Source: Candidatus Pacearchaeota archaeon
Lineage (GTDB): Archaea > Nanobdellota > Nanobdellia > Pacearchaeales > GW2011-AR1
DNA: 45,000 nucleotides
Direction: 5' to 3'
Assembly (NCBI GenBank): GCA_016867035.1
Contig: VGKO01000003.1
Span: forward strand, 1 to 45,000
The position numbers were made by a program, and so were the translations under genes. Below are positions 1 through 8,929 of this stretch, in pieces (position 1 is the first letter of the stretch; the number at the start of each line of letters is the position of its first letter). The notes below the pieces were generated by a model. It did not search any database. It was not told the DNA's origin and saw only the letters and a program-made list of their open reading frames with translations.

Positions 1-1
1 C

Positions 2-178
2 GATTATGAAGGGCTTGAGGACCCAAGACTACCCACAATTGCAAGTTTAAGAAAAAGAGATTATAAGCCTGAGACGTTTGCTAAGTTTGCAACAATGCGA
101 GGATTAACAGAAGTGGATAAAGTTATGGCTCAAAAAGATTTGTTTGATGTTTTAGATAGATTGAATAAGGAAGACTAG
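2..178 (+). CDS. gltX: Glutamyl-tRNA synthetase, C-terminal part of the gene (5' end outside window)
   Basis: Frame 2 reads DYEGLEDPRLPTIASLRKRDYKPETFAKFATMRGLTEVDKVMAQKDLFDVLDRLNKED-stop; DPRLPT..LR+R matches the conserved archaeal GluRS motif. Confidence 0.6.
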   Translation, partial: DYEGLEDPRLPTIASLRKRDYKPETFAKFATMRGLTEVDKVMAQKDLFDVLDRLNKED

Positions 179-193
179 ATTTTTATATTTGGT

Positions 194-562
194 TTAAATT
201 AGGAGTGCTTGTTCTTGTTGGCATAAAAGGTATTCCTGAGCCTTAGCATCAGTCAGTGCTAAAGGAACACCGGTTTCAAGAGTATCTACAATCGCATCTA
301 AAGATAAAGGATAATTATTAAACAAAAATCTTGCTGCTGCTTCTCTTTCCGGAGCATTGATTTTTTGGTGAGTTCTTCTAGATTGAAATGCTGTTTTTGC
401 ATAATCTGCTATTGCCCCCGGAACCCAGGTATCTCTTAACTCTATCTTTTGTGATAAACTTAATCTTAATTCAAAATATCTTTCAAGTTCAATAACTGCT
501 AAATCAAATACTAATTGTTGATTACACTTTTCTTCAAATAAATCCCCCTCTTTATCAACCAT
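194..562 (-). CDS. Hypothetical protein, second gene of a two-gene unit with the upstream RHH-like gene
   Basis: ORF 194..577; internal Met (MVDKEGDLF) at 562 fits directly after the stop of the upstream ORF. Confidence 0.55.
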   Translation of the reverse strand: MVDKEGDLFEEKCNQQLVFDLAVIELERYFELRLSLSQKIELRDTWVPGAIADYAKTAFQSRRTHQKINAPEREAAARFLFNNYPLSLDAIVDTLETGVPLALTDAKAQEYLLCQQEQALLI

Positions 563-563
563 A

Positions 564-878
564 CTATTTAGCAACAAGATTACTTCGCATCTTGTTTATG
601 TTACCTTGGATGTTTTGTTGGACTGAAGGCTGGGAAGGCTTTTTCTTGATTATTGTTTCCGGGTGCTCTAAAAGCTCTTTTCTTTTCTTTGCTTTTTCAA
701 TATCTCTCAAAATTCTTCCAGCCAGAGCCGGACTTCTTACACAGATATTAAGTATATTTAGAGCTTTGTTAATTAGAGAATCTGCGCTCTCTTCTTTATG
801 TTCTTTTAAGTGTTCTATTCTTTCTCTAGTCTTTTCAGATATTTTTATTGTTGTCGTCTTTATTTCTTGTTTTGTCAT
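564..878 (-). CDS. Ribbon-helix-helix-like / antitoxin-like DNA-binding protein
   Basis: Internal start MTKQEIKTTTIKISEKTRERIEHLKEHKEESADSLINKAL resembles archaeal VapB/RHH-type N-termini; the longer 965 start looks like upstream noncoding. Confidence 0.5.
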   Translation of the reverse strand: MTKQEIKTTTIKISEKTRERIEHLKEHKEESADSLINKALNILNICVRSPALAGRILRDIEKAKKRKELLEHPETIIKKKPSQPSVQQNIQGNINKMRSNLVAK

Positions 879-1009
879 GTTTGGTTTACATGGGTTTAAT
901 ATATAAACTTTATGTTTTTGTATTAACTTTGGAGTTATGACAGTATAGAAAAGCTTATAAAGCAATTTAAGCTATTTATTTTAAGTAAATTTTACACCTC
1001 TTTAAAAGA

Positions 1010-1981
1010 ATGAAAGCCAATAAAATATTGGGTTCGTTTGTAGCAATCTTAGTTGCTTTATTTGCAATTAATTTGGCTGTTGCAGGAACATTGAACGTAA
1101 ATGTTCAAGATACTGCTTTAAACGACATCGAATTAGGAACTAGCTCAACAACTGTTGTAGCAGGATATCCTAGTGAAACCATTCCAGTAGTAATTAAGTT
1201 CTTAGCAAAAGAAGATTTGAAAGACTTAAAACTTAAGGTTTGGATTGACGGCTATAAGAATGATATAAGTGCAACTACAGCAAGATTTAATGTTGTTAAT
1301 GGAAGCACCTACATCAAGAGATTGTCTTTAACATTACCAAATGTTAATGATATGGACGATCTTGACGAAAAACTTACATTATATGTAAGAATAGCTGACA
1401 AAAACGATGAAGTTGAAACAAGCTATAAGATTAATATGCAAAGAGAATCTTATTCTCATGAGGTACTAGCTGTAGAAGCTCCATCAAAAGCTGCTGCTGG
1501 CGAAGTTATTGCTTTAGACGTTGTTCTAAAGAATATCGGTACTTATGAATTAGAAGATTCTTTTGTTACTGCAACAATCCCTGAACTAGGAGTTCAAAGA
1601 AGAGTATACTTCGGAGACTTAGCTAGCAGAGACAATTGTAGTGATAATTGCGACTCAGAAGATGCAAGAGAAAGAAGAATATTCATGGTTATACCATCTG
1701 ATGCAAAATCAGGTGACTATACATTAGAAGTTAAAGCTTCTAACTATGACTCTTCTGCAACAGTAAGAAAAGTTATCTCAATAACTGGTTCTGCTGCTGC
1801 CAACAACTCTAGCACTATAGATACAGGTAAAGACAAAGACAACAAGATACCAACATCAGTCATTGTATTGACAGTTGTATTAGTAATTGTATTTGTAGTT
1901 TTACTTATTGTGCTTATAGTATTGCTTACAAAGAAACCTTCTGAAAAATCTGAAGACTTCGGAGAAACAAGCTACTATTAA
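1010..1981 (+). CDS. Exported, C-terminally membrane-anchored protein with CARDB/NEW3-like beta domains
   Basis: N-terminal signal peptide, Ig-like beta segments (LDVVLKNIGTYELEDSFVTATIP), C-terminal TM helix and charged tail. Confidence 0.6.
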   Translation: MKANKILGSFVAILVALFAINLAVAGTLNVNVQDTALNDIELGTSSTTVVAGYPSETIPVVIKFLAKEDLKDLKLKVWIDGYKNDISATTARFNVVNGSTYIKRLSLTLPNVNDMDDLDEKLTLYVRIADKNDEVETSYKINMQRESYSHEVLAVEAPSKAAAGEVIALDVVLKNIGTYELEDSFVTATIPELGVQRRVYFGDLASRDNCSDNCDSEDARERRIFMVIPSDAKSGDYTLEVKASNYDSSATVRKVISITGSAAANNSSTIDTGKDKDNKIPTSVIVLTVVLVIVFVVLLIVLIVLLTKKPSEKSEDFGETSYY

Positions 1982-2071
1982 TTCCTTTTCTTTTTTTTAT
2001 TTTTTTTAAATTAGCTTGAATCAATGAAGAAGTTTTATTTTTATTAAATTTAAATTAAAACAAAAATACCT

Positions 2072-2341
2072 ATGATAAAACAATTATCAAGATTAATTTA
2101 CCTTGGAATATTAACAATTATAACTGGGTGTTCTCAACAAAATTATCCAAGAGCCACAGGGGAATTAGTTGATTTCGGGGATTTTCCTAGCCCAAGAACA
2201 AGCTTATTCGATAACTTTGACCCCCTATATAGAAAACAAGAGTTTATACCCCAACCAAATGGTCAAGGTCAAATATGTTTTATCAAACAAGAATCAAGCA
2301 ATACTTATTTTAATGTTTCTCTTCTACCTGAAGAACAATAA
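2072..2341 (+). CDS. Small putative lipoprotein
   Basis: Signal peptide followed by lipobox-like ITGC. Confidence 0.45.
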   Translation: MIKQLSRLIYLGILTIITGCSQQNYPRATGELVDFGDFPSPRTSLFDNFDPLYRKQEFIPQPNGQGQICFIKQESSNTYFNVSLLPEEQ

Positions 2342-2349
2342 TTTTTGAA

Positions 2350-5211
2350 TTAAACCTCCAAGCTAACTACTTTGCTAATTTTTTCTTGCATGCTAACTCC
2401 ATAAATAACAGGACTTTCGGTTATGAGCGAGTCGTTGTGAGTTATTATGATATATTGTCCTTTGTTCATGTAGCGTTTGAGTAGAGCCGCAAGTCTTTCG
2501 CTATTTCTTCTATCTAAAGCAGCATCTATTTCATCAAAAATATAAAAGGGATAGGGTTTGTATTCTTGAATTGCAAAAATTAAGGATAAGGAGATTAAAC
2601 TTTGTTCTCCTCCTGATAAAGAATGAGTATCAAAATACTTTCCTTTTCCAACCTTAATGAGCATTTCTACTCCTGCTTTAAAGATATCTTCTTTATCTAC
2701 AGGCTCAAGAGTTGCTGTTCCTTTTGTGCTTAGTTGTGAGAAGTTTCTTGAGAATAATTTGTTTAATTCTTCTAGAGTTTGTAAAAATACCTTTTTCTTC
2801 TTTTTATCAATATCCTCAATTACCTTTAGTATCTCGAGTTTTTCTTCTTGTATTTTATTTACTTTTTCTTGAACTTTATCATACTCAATTTTAACATTTT
2901 CATAGACTTCTAGGGCCTTGAGGTTAACAGTACCTATTCTTGCAATAGTATTTTGTAATTCTTCTATTCTTTTTCTTAATTCATCGATACTTGCGCGCAT
3001 TACTCGCGTTTCACCATAACTTTTAGCTTCTAACTCAAAGGTTTCACGCTGAGCATTTAACTGAGCTCGCTCAATTTTTGAATTATTAATTCTTTCTTCA
3101 GCCGCATGCTTATCATTTTGTTTATGCATTAAATCTCTTTCGAAAAAATGCACTCTCTCTTGTAGTTTGTTTTTCTCTTCTAAAGCTTTGCGGTACTTGT
3201 CTTTTAATAATTGATCTTGGTCGGATTTTTCTTCTAGCAAGGTTTGTTTTTCTTCTACAAGTTTAGAGACTTCTTCTAAAGACTGACTTATTTCTTCAAA
3301 CTCCCTTGCTATTTCCTTAAGAATATTTTTATTTCTTTCAACTCCTCTTTGCTTTAGTGTAACTTCTGTTCCAACGTGAGATTCTTCATGCCTTTGTAAT
3401 TCTTGTACCTCAAGTCTTAGATTATCATAATTTGTTTCACTTGTTTTCAAACTAGAAACTTCATCTTCCATTTTATCTTTCTTTTTTTCTAAATCTTGAG
3501 CTTCTTTTTGTAAAATCTTTAGTTCTTCTGTGAATTTTCTCAAAAGCTCTTTTTTCTCGTTAATTAAATCCAATCTCAATAAGTCTTGGCTTCTTTGTTT
3601 AATTTCATTTTCTATTTTAAATATTATTTCAGACTGTCTTTCGTTTAATTCATGAAGTTGTTTAATGCTTTTTTCGGAACTTGAGATTTTATTCTCGCTA
3701 TCTTCAACTAGCTTCTTGGCCCCTGTAATAACATGGTTAATGTGGTCTTGGGTTATTTTTGTTTTACATAAAGGGCAGATATCAAGTTGAGATACCTGAC
3801 TCTGAATTTTCTTTTGATTTTCAATTTCTTTCTCACAAATAGCAATTGTTTTTTCACAATCGTTGCGTTTTTTTGTGTTTTCCGTTAATTCTAATCTAGA
3901 CTTTTCAAGGTTTGTTTTTAAAATTACTATTTTTTCTTTATGAACTTCTGCAGAATCTTTAATAGATATTTCAGATTCCATTTGTTGAATCTTACCATAG
4001 GTATTTTCATAATCATTCTTGATTCTTTGTATCTGCTTTTGTTTTTCATCTATCCTTGAAACTAAATAGCCTAATTGAGATTTTAAGATATAGAGCTTGC
4101 GCCTTTGCTCATCCATTTGGTCGAGTTGTTGCTTCTTCAGATCAAGGTCTTTTTTAACACTCTTGCCTTTGGATTTTGATAATTCTAGTATTTCATGTTC
4201 TGCTGTTTGAATCATTATACCCAACTCGGATTTTCTCTTTTCCATTTCACTAATTTTATTTTCAAAATCGTTTTTCTTAAAATTTAATCCGGCAAGGTCT
4301 GCCCGCAAATCTGCTATCTCGCGATTAATTTGATCTTGTTCTAAACCCGAACTCTTCTGAACATTAGAGGATATATCATTTATCTTTTGATTTAAAATAG
4401 CAATTTCTTGCTCTGTTTTTTCTATAACTTCGCGGATTTTTCTGATAGAGTTTTCTTCTCTCTCTATGCTCTTATTAATTTCTTCAAGTGCTTCATTTTT
4501 TTCAGATAATTGCTTATTAGCAATAGAGGCTTTACAGACAACAACTTCTTCTTGAAGTTTTTTGAATTGAAGTGCTTGGCGACGCTCATCCTCTAGGTTT
4601 TTAAGATAGGCTGTTCTTTCTCGCAGGATTGCATTAGCTTCTTTTAGCCTTTCATCGGTTTTCTCTAGTTCAGCTAAAGACTTCTGTTTTCTCATTTCAT
4701 AAACCCCTATACCTGCAACTTCCTCAATAACCTCACGTCTTTGGTCTGGCGGCATTTTAACAAAACTATCTATTTCCCCCTGTAAAACAATATTAAATCC
4801 ATTAGGATCAATTCCTGCTTGAACTAATAACTCTAGAATTTCCTGGCGAGTTTTAACTTCATCATTAATTTTGTATACTCCTTGGCCGTTTTTTCTGAGA
4901 ACTCTTTCAATTACAACTTCCTCGTTGCTTAAAGAAAAACCCTTATCAGTATTATCAAATACTAGTTTGACCATTGCTTCATGAGCTGGCTTGTATTTCT
5001 CTGTTCCTGCAAATATTAAATTAGATAACTTTTTTGCACGCATGCTTTTAGAGCCAAGTCTTCCAAGCACAAAGCAGATTGCATCAGTAACATTGGACTT
5101 TCCAGAACCATTTGGGCCCACAATTACATTCATTGTATTCTTGAAAGGAATTCGCGTTTCACGAGCAAAACTCTTGAAACCATGTATCACCAACTCTTTT
5201 ATGAAGGGCAT
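2350..5211 (-). CDS. smc: SMC-family ATPase with a Rad50-like zinc-hook motif at the hinge position
   Basis: Walker A GPNGSGKSN, SMC N-terminal signatures (IKELVIHGFKSFA; LQGEIDSFVKMPPDQRREVIEEVAGI), C-terminal LSGGEQSL and FYIFDEIDAALD; long coiled coils; CPLC at residue ~479 of 953. Confidence 0.93.
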   Translation of the reverse strand: MPFIKELVIHGFKSFARETRIPFKNTMNVIVGPNGSGKSNVTDAICFVLGRLGSKSMRAKKLSNLIFAGTEKYKPAHEAMVKLVFDNTDKGFSLSNEEVVIERVLRKNGQGVYKINDEVKTRQEILELLVQAGIDPNGFNIVLQGEIDSFVKMPPDQRREVIEEVAGIGVYEMRKQKSLAELEKTDERLKEANAILRERTAYLKNLEDERRQALQFKKLQEEVVVCKASIANKQLSEKNEALEEINKSIEREENSIRKIREVIEKTEQEIAILNQKINDISSNVQKSSGLEQDQINREIADLRADLAGLNFKKNDFENKISEMEKRKSELGIMIQTAEHEILELSKSKGKSVKKDLDLKKQQLDQMDEQRRKLYILKSQLGYLVSRIDEKQKQIQRIKNDYENTYGKIQQMESEISIKDSAEVHKEKIVILKTNLEKSRLELTENTKKRNDCEKTIAICEKEIENQKKIQSQVSQLDICPLCKTKITQDHINHVITGAKKLVEDSENKISSSEKSIKQLHELNERQSEIIFKIENEIKQRSQDLLRLDLINEKKELLRKFTEELKILQKEAQDLEKKKDKMEDEVSSLKTSETNYDNLRLEVQELQRHEESHVGTEVTLKQRGVERNKNILKEIAREFEEISQSLEEVSKLVEEKQTLLEEKSDQDQLLKDKYRKALEEKNKLQERVHFFERDLMHKQNDKHAAEERINNSKIERAQLNAQRETFELEAKSYGETRVMRASIDELRKRIEELQNTIARIGTVNLKALEVYENVKIEYDKVQEKVNKIQEEKLEILKVIEDIDKKKKKVFLQTLEELNKLFSRNFSQLSTKGTATLEPVDKEDIFKAGVEMLIKVGKGKYFDTHSLSGGEQSLISLSLIFAIQEYKPYPFYIFDEIDAALDRRNSERLAALLKRYMNKGQYIIITHNDSLITESPVIYGVSMQEKISKVVSLEV

Positions 5212-5307
5212 AACAACCTAAGAGAAAGAGGATATTTAAAGATTATTAAGAAACATAACGCTCTATTACTTTAAGATAAGCCTGGTTTAAACCAGCTATA
5301 TCAAAAA

Positions 5308-5970
5308 TTACCACGCGCTTAAAACCTGCTTTTTTACAAACTCGAGATCTTTTTCTAGTAATTCTGGGAGGAGTATTTTTTCAAATCCAAAAATACCGCG
5401 ACTTATTGTTCCAAGCCCTATTGTATAATTTGTTTTGGCTTTAATTCCAAGCAAGTTTTTCCTTATTCTTTTATTAACAATACCTAGAGAAAGACTTGAA
5501 TAATACATGGGACTTTTCTCGGTTTTAATTGGATAGTCTAAACCCAGCCATCCCATTAATTTGAATTTAAAGGGATATTGTGCAGTCATTATTCTTGAAC
5601 TATTTTTTTTCATGAAATTAGAGATTAATCGTTTGTTTTTGTTGAATTTAAATAAATTTTTAAAGAAAAGCACTGGCTTTAGTAAGGGTAGTTCTAAATC
5701 CATTAAAAAAGTTCCCTTGAACCTTGAGAGTTCCTTAAATAAAACCTCGAGCTCATTTGTATCTGAAAAACCGGAAATCCAATAAGAATTTTTTAGTTTG
5801 GGCCAATAACAGCACTCTATTTTTTTATTTATTTTAATAACTTGTTTCTGAAATTTGTGAAATTCTGCTAAAGATTTCGTACCAATAAATACTCGCGATT
5901 TGAAATCTAATAGTTTAAGCTTACCCAAACTCCCTTTTTCTGGAAACTCGGCATAAAAATCAATCCTCAT
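5308..5970 (-). CDS. Conserved-looking hypothetical protein
   Basis: 220-aa intact ORF, no family recognised. Confidence 0.5.
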   Translation of the reverse strand: MRIDFYAEFPEKGSLGKLKLLDFKSRVFIGTKSLAEFHKFQKQVIKINKKIECCYWPKLKNSYWISGFSDTNELEVLFKELSRFKGTFLMDLELPLLKPVLFFKNLFKFNKNKRLISNFMKKNSSRIMTAQYPFKFKLMGWLGLDYPIKTEKSPMYYSSLSLGIVNKRIRKNLLGIKAKTNYTIGLGTISRGIFGFEKILLPELLEKDLEFVKKQVLSAW

Positions 5971-6072
5971 AATTAAAAAAAGCCAAGCACCTATTTAAAG
6001 ATTATTAAGGCTATTAGGTTTATTTTTTTTAATGACATAAATACTTAAATAGCTATTATGGCTTGTTAATTT

Positions 6073-6327
6073 ATGTTTGGAAGAAAAAGCCTTTATGAAG
6101 AAGTTGGAAGCTCCCCACAAAGTTATGCTCCTTTAGCAGGACTTATGGCTGAATTAAAACCCATCATGGGAAATACTAGAGGGATATTCGAAGTATTTAG
6201 GAAAAGGTTTCAACAATTTGATACTAAAAGTTTAGAAAGATTTATTGCAAGATATGATGGGCAAGTTAATGTTCCAGAAGCAGTATATATGCTTCAAGCA
6301 GCTAAAGAAGTTTATGCAAAAAGATAA
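6073..6327 (+). CDS. Small hypothetical protein
   Basis: 84-aa ORF fitting a promoter-bearing gap between genes. Confidence 0.45.
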   Translation: MFGRKSLYEEVGSSPQSYAPLAGLMAELKPIMGNTRGIFEVFRKRFQQFDTKSLERFIARYDGQVNVPEAVYMLQAAKEVYAKR

Positions 6328-6335
6328 AGAATATC

Positions 6336-7043
6336 CTAGAGTGTAGTTTGCTTATGTTTTACTTGCTCTTTAACTTGCTTGGCAAGTTTAGCTTCTCGGA
6401 AGGTTGCCCAGCTCTCTCGGAAAAAGCCCTTTAACTTGGGATTATCAACATATTTTTTCAGAAACTCTATTGTTGTTGGGTCGCTTGGATAACCGCTTCC
6501 AAAATCTTCGCCCACTATAGATTTTATTTTTTCTATCTCTGCATCTCTTGTAACCTTTGCTAAAATACTTGCGGCTGAAACAACAGGATAATTAAAATCA
6601 GCCTTATGCTCGCAAATAATTTTTGATGCAAGCTTTTTTTCATTAACATACTCAAGTAATTGTCTTTTCCAACCCTCTGTATTGATTGAAGGACAGTCCA
6701 AGATTATTTTTAATCCTGCTTTCTGAGCTATTGAAAGATTTTCAGTTAATTCATTAATTATACTTGCAGCAGCAAGGGCTTCAACTTGATTTAAATTCAA
6801 GCCTTGCCCGAAACCTGTATCGATTTCCTTGGGGGTTATTATCTTGAACTTAAAGTCTTTTGTTATTTTTTTTATTTCTTCAAGTATTCTTTCGCGTTGT
6901 TGTGGCGATAGAAGTTTGGAATCTTTGGCTCCTGCTAGCTTTAAATCATGCTGTTTTTCTGCAGGAATTAATACTCCTGCAAGCAACATTGGACCCATAA
7001 CAGGACCCCGGCCTGCATCGTCAATACCTATTAGGTATTCCAT
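6336..7043 (-). CDS. rnhB: Ribonuclease HII
   Basis: IGIDDAGRGPVMGPMLLAGVLI N-terminus, conserved downstream acidic motifs (ILDCPSIN, HKADFNYPVVSAASILAKVTRD). Confidence 0.93.
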   Translation of the reverse strand: MEYLIGIDDAGRGPVMGPMLLAGVLIPAEKQHDLKLAGAKDSKLLSPQQRERILEEIKKITKDFKFKIITPKEIDTGFGQGLNLNQVEALAAASIINELTENLSIAQKAGLKIILDCPSINTEGWKRQLLEYVNEKKLASKIICEHKADFNYPVVSAASILAKVTRDAEIEKIKSIVGEDFGSGYPSDPTTIEFLKKYVDNPKLKGFFRESWATFREAKLAKQVKEQVKHKQTTL

Positions 7044-7093
7044 AATTTTTGTTAGAGAATAATCTTTATATATCTTTTACTCTTCTAGTTTAT

Positions 7094-7804
7094 ATGAAAT
7101 CACTACCCCTCTTATTGGCTTTATTAGTAATTTTAAGCATAGTTGGTCTGGCTTCTTTTGCTTCTGCTAATTCTTATTACCTAGAGTTTAACCAAGTTGG
7201 GGATAAGATTGTGGTTCGCGAGAGTATTAATGGGCTAAATTCTAGTTATGTTGATTCTAATTTACTTGAAGAAACAAAAATAGGCTATCTTTTTTTAAAT
7301 AAAATAATTTTTCCAGAGGATTTTGAAAGCACGATTATTAAACTAAATTTGGACAATGGTTATACTGTTGGAGAAGATGGAGCTTATCCCTTAGGTTATA
7401 GAGTAGAAACAGACGGACAAATAATTAGTCTTGTTTGGCAATTAAATAATGTAAAAGCAAGCGAGCCTATTGCCGTGGTTGTTAATATAAGAGATTTAAG
7501 AAAAGGCTATACTTGGGTTTGGATTCTTTTAGGCATTATAATTTTAATAGTTGTTGCTTATATCTTATTTAAATATCAGAAGAAAAGAAAAACCAAGAAC
7601 CTAGATAAGCATCTTTTAGATATTGAAAGAAAAATGCTCGAGGAGTTAAGGAAAGCAGACAGGCAGGAAATGTGGCAAAGAAACCTGCAGAAGAATCTTG
7701 GGTTATCTAAGGCTAAAACCTCTAGACTTATTAGAAATCTCGAATCTCGAGAACTCGTGGAAAAGATTCCTTTTGGAAATACGAATAAAATTGTGCTGAA
7801 ATAG
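7094..7804 (+). CDS. Membrane-anchored winged-helix transcriptional regulator (extracytoplasmic N-domain, TM, cytoplasmic wHTH)
   Basis: Signal peptide from Met at 7094, TM helix WVWILLGIIILIVVAYILF, C-terminal wHTH (LLDIERKMLEELRKADRQEMWQRNLQKNLGLSKAKTSRLIRNLESRELVEKI). Confidence 0.65.
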   Translation: MKSLPLLLALLVILSIVGLASFASANSYYLEFNQVGDKIVVRESINGLNSSYVDSNLLEETKIGYLFLNKIIFPEDFESTIIKLNLDNGYTVGEDGAYPLGYRVETDGQIISLVWQLNNVKASEPIAVVVNIRDLRKGYTWVWILLGIIILIVVAYILFKYQKKRKTKNLDKHLLDIERKMLEELRKADRQEMWQRNLQKNLGLSKAKTSRLIRNLESRELVEKIPFGNTNKIVLK

Positions 7805-7867
7805 GTTTAAGTTAAATATATTTTTTATTATAAATAAGCTTTTATATTGGGAATTACTTGAAGTTTT

Positions 7868-8230
7868 ATGAGAAGATTATTTGGGGCAGGTTTAGGAATT
7901 TTGCTTGGATTAAGTACGCTTGCCGGAGCTCAAACTAATTCCCTGCCAAGAATTTTGCAAGAATATAATAGACCAAATGTTTCTCATACAATTGTTACAA
8001 CCAATAATCCTGTTAAATTTAATGAAAATGGAAGAGATTATACTCTTGAAGTTTTAAAAGTAAATAGAGAAGCAGAAAGAGCAACAATTAGATTAAGCAC
8101 ACCAGGTTGGAGGGGTCCTTATGTTCAAGAAGTTAAGAAGGGAGAAGATTATACCTCTTCTGGATTAATTTTAAGATTTTTTGAATTTGGAGATAATGGT
8201 GTTGTTTTAATGCGAGCTAAAAGTCGATAG
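7868..8230 (+). CDS. Small secreted protein
   Basis: Signal peptide MRRLFGAGLGILLGLSTLAGAQ, beta-rich remainder. Confidence 0.5.
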   Translation: MRRLFGAGLGILLGLSTLAGAQTNSLPRILQEYNRPNVSHTIVTTNNPVKFNENGRDYTLEVLKVNREAERATIRLSTPGWRGPYVQEVKKGEDYTSSGLILRFFEFGDNGVVLMRAKSR

Positions 8231-8310
8231 TTTTTTTATCTTACTTAGAATAATTATCGAATATATTAGCTAGCGGTAAAATATAAATAGCTTTCTTGTC
8301 TTTCTTAATT

Positions 8311-8823
8311 ATGATAAAAAATTATCTTACTCGACTTATTAGCAGTTTGGCTTTAACTTGTTCTATTTTGCAAGCCCAAGAACCCGCTCCCGAACAACCA
8401 TCGGATTTAGAAATATTAACCAACCAAGTAAATTTTTCTTCTGCCGATGTAGACTTAAATAATAGGATAAATTGGCAAGAGTATTATGGTTATTTTGATA
8501 GACAGTATACGAATGGTATCCCTCCGCTGGTTCTAAATAGCCTAAGAAAGGATTTTGATAGGTATGATGCTAATAGAGATAGAGCCGTAACTGATGCAGA
8601 ATATGCTAATGGCAATCTTCCTGAAGATCCAAAAGATATAGAGGACATAAAACAACCCCCTAAACCAAAAAGAGATAGAAGTATAAAACAACTTTATAGT
8701 TGGGGAAAAGGCATAAACTCCAGAATAAATAAAATAAAAGTAGCTTATCAAAAAGCCCTTAAGAAAATAGAGGAAGAAAAAAAGAAAGAGGAAGAAAAAG
8801 CAAAGAAAACATCTAAAAAATAG
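8311..8823 (+). CDS. Exported EF-hand-like Ca2+-binding protein with charged C-terminal tail
   Basis: Two 12-residue loops fitting EF-hand spacing: DVDLNNRINWQE and DANRDRAVTDAE; signal peptide; Lys/Glu-rich tail. Confidence 0.6.
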   Translation: MIKNYLTRLISSLALTCSILQAQEPAPEQPSDLEILTNQVNFSSADVDLNNRINWQEYYGYFDRQYTNGIPPLVLNSLRKDFDRYDANRDRAVTDAEYANGNLPEDPKDIEDIKQPPKPKRDRSIKQLYSWGKGINSRINKIKVAYQKALKKIEEEKKKEEEKAKKTSKK

Positions 8824-8929
8824 TCGTTTCATCTTGTTTCACGGATATATTAAATACTAATTTTTCTAAGGTTTACTATCCTAGCAATCAAAATATAATG
8901 ATTGAAAGGAGGTTTAACAAAAAACAAAT

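Noticed and set aside
592-906. Plus-strand ORF 104 aa overlapping the RHH gene
   Set aside because: Antisense to a better-supported gene; hydrophobic/Ser/Cys-rich composition typical of antisense translation of a Lys/Glu-rich protein.
8542-8832. Minus-strand ORF (MKRLFFRCFLCFFFLFLFFFLYF...)
   Set aside because: Antisense of a poly-Lys/Glu tail giving artificial poly-Phe/Leu; not a membrane protein.
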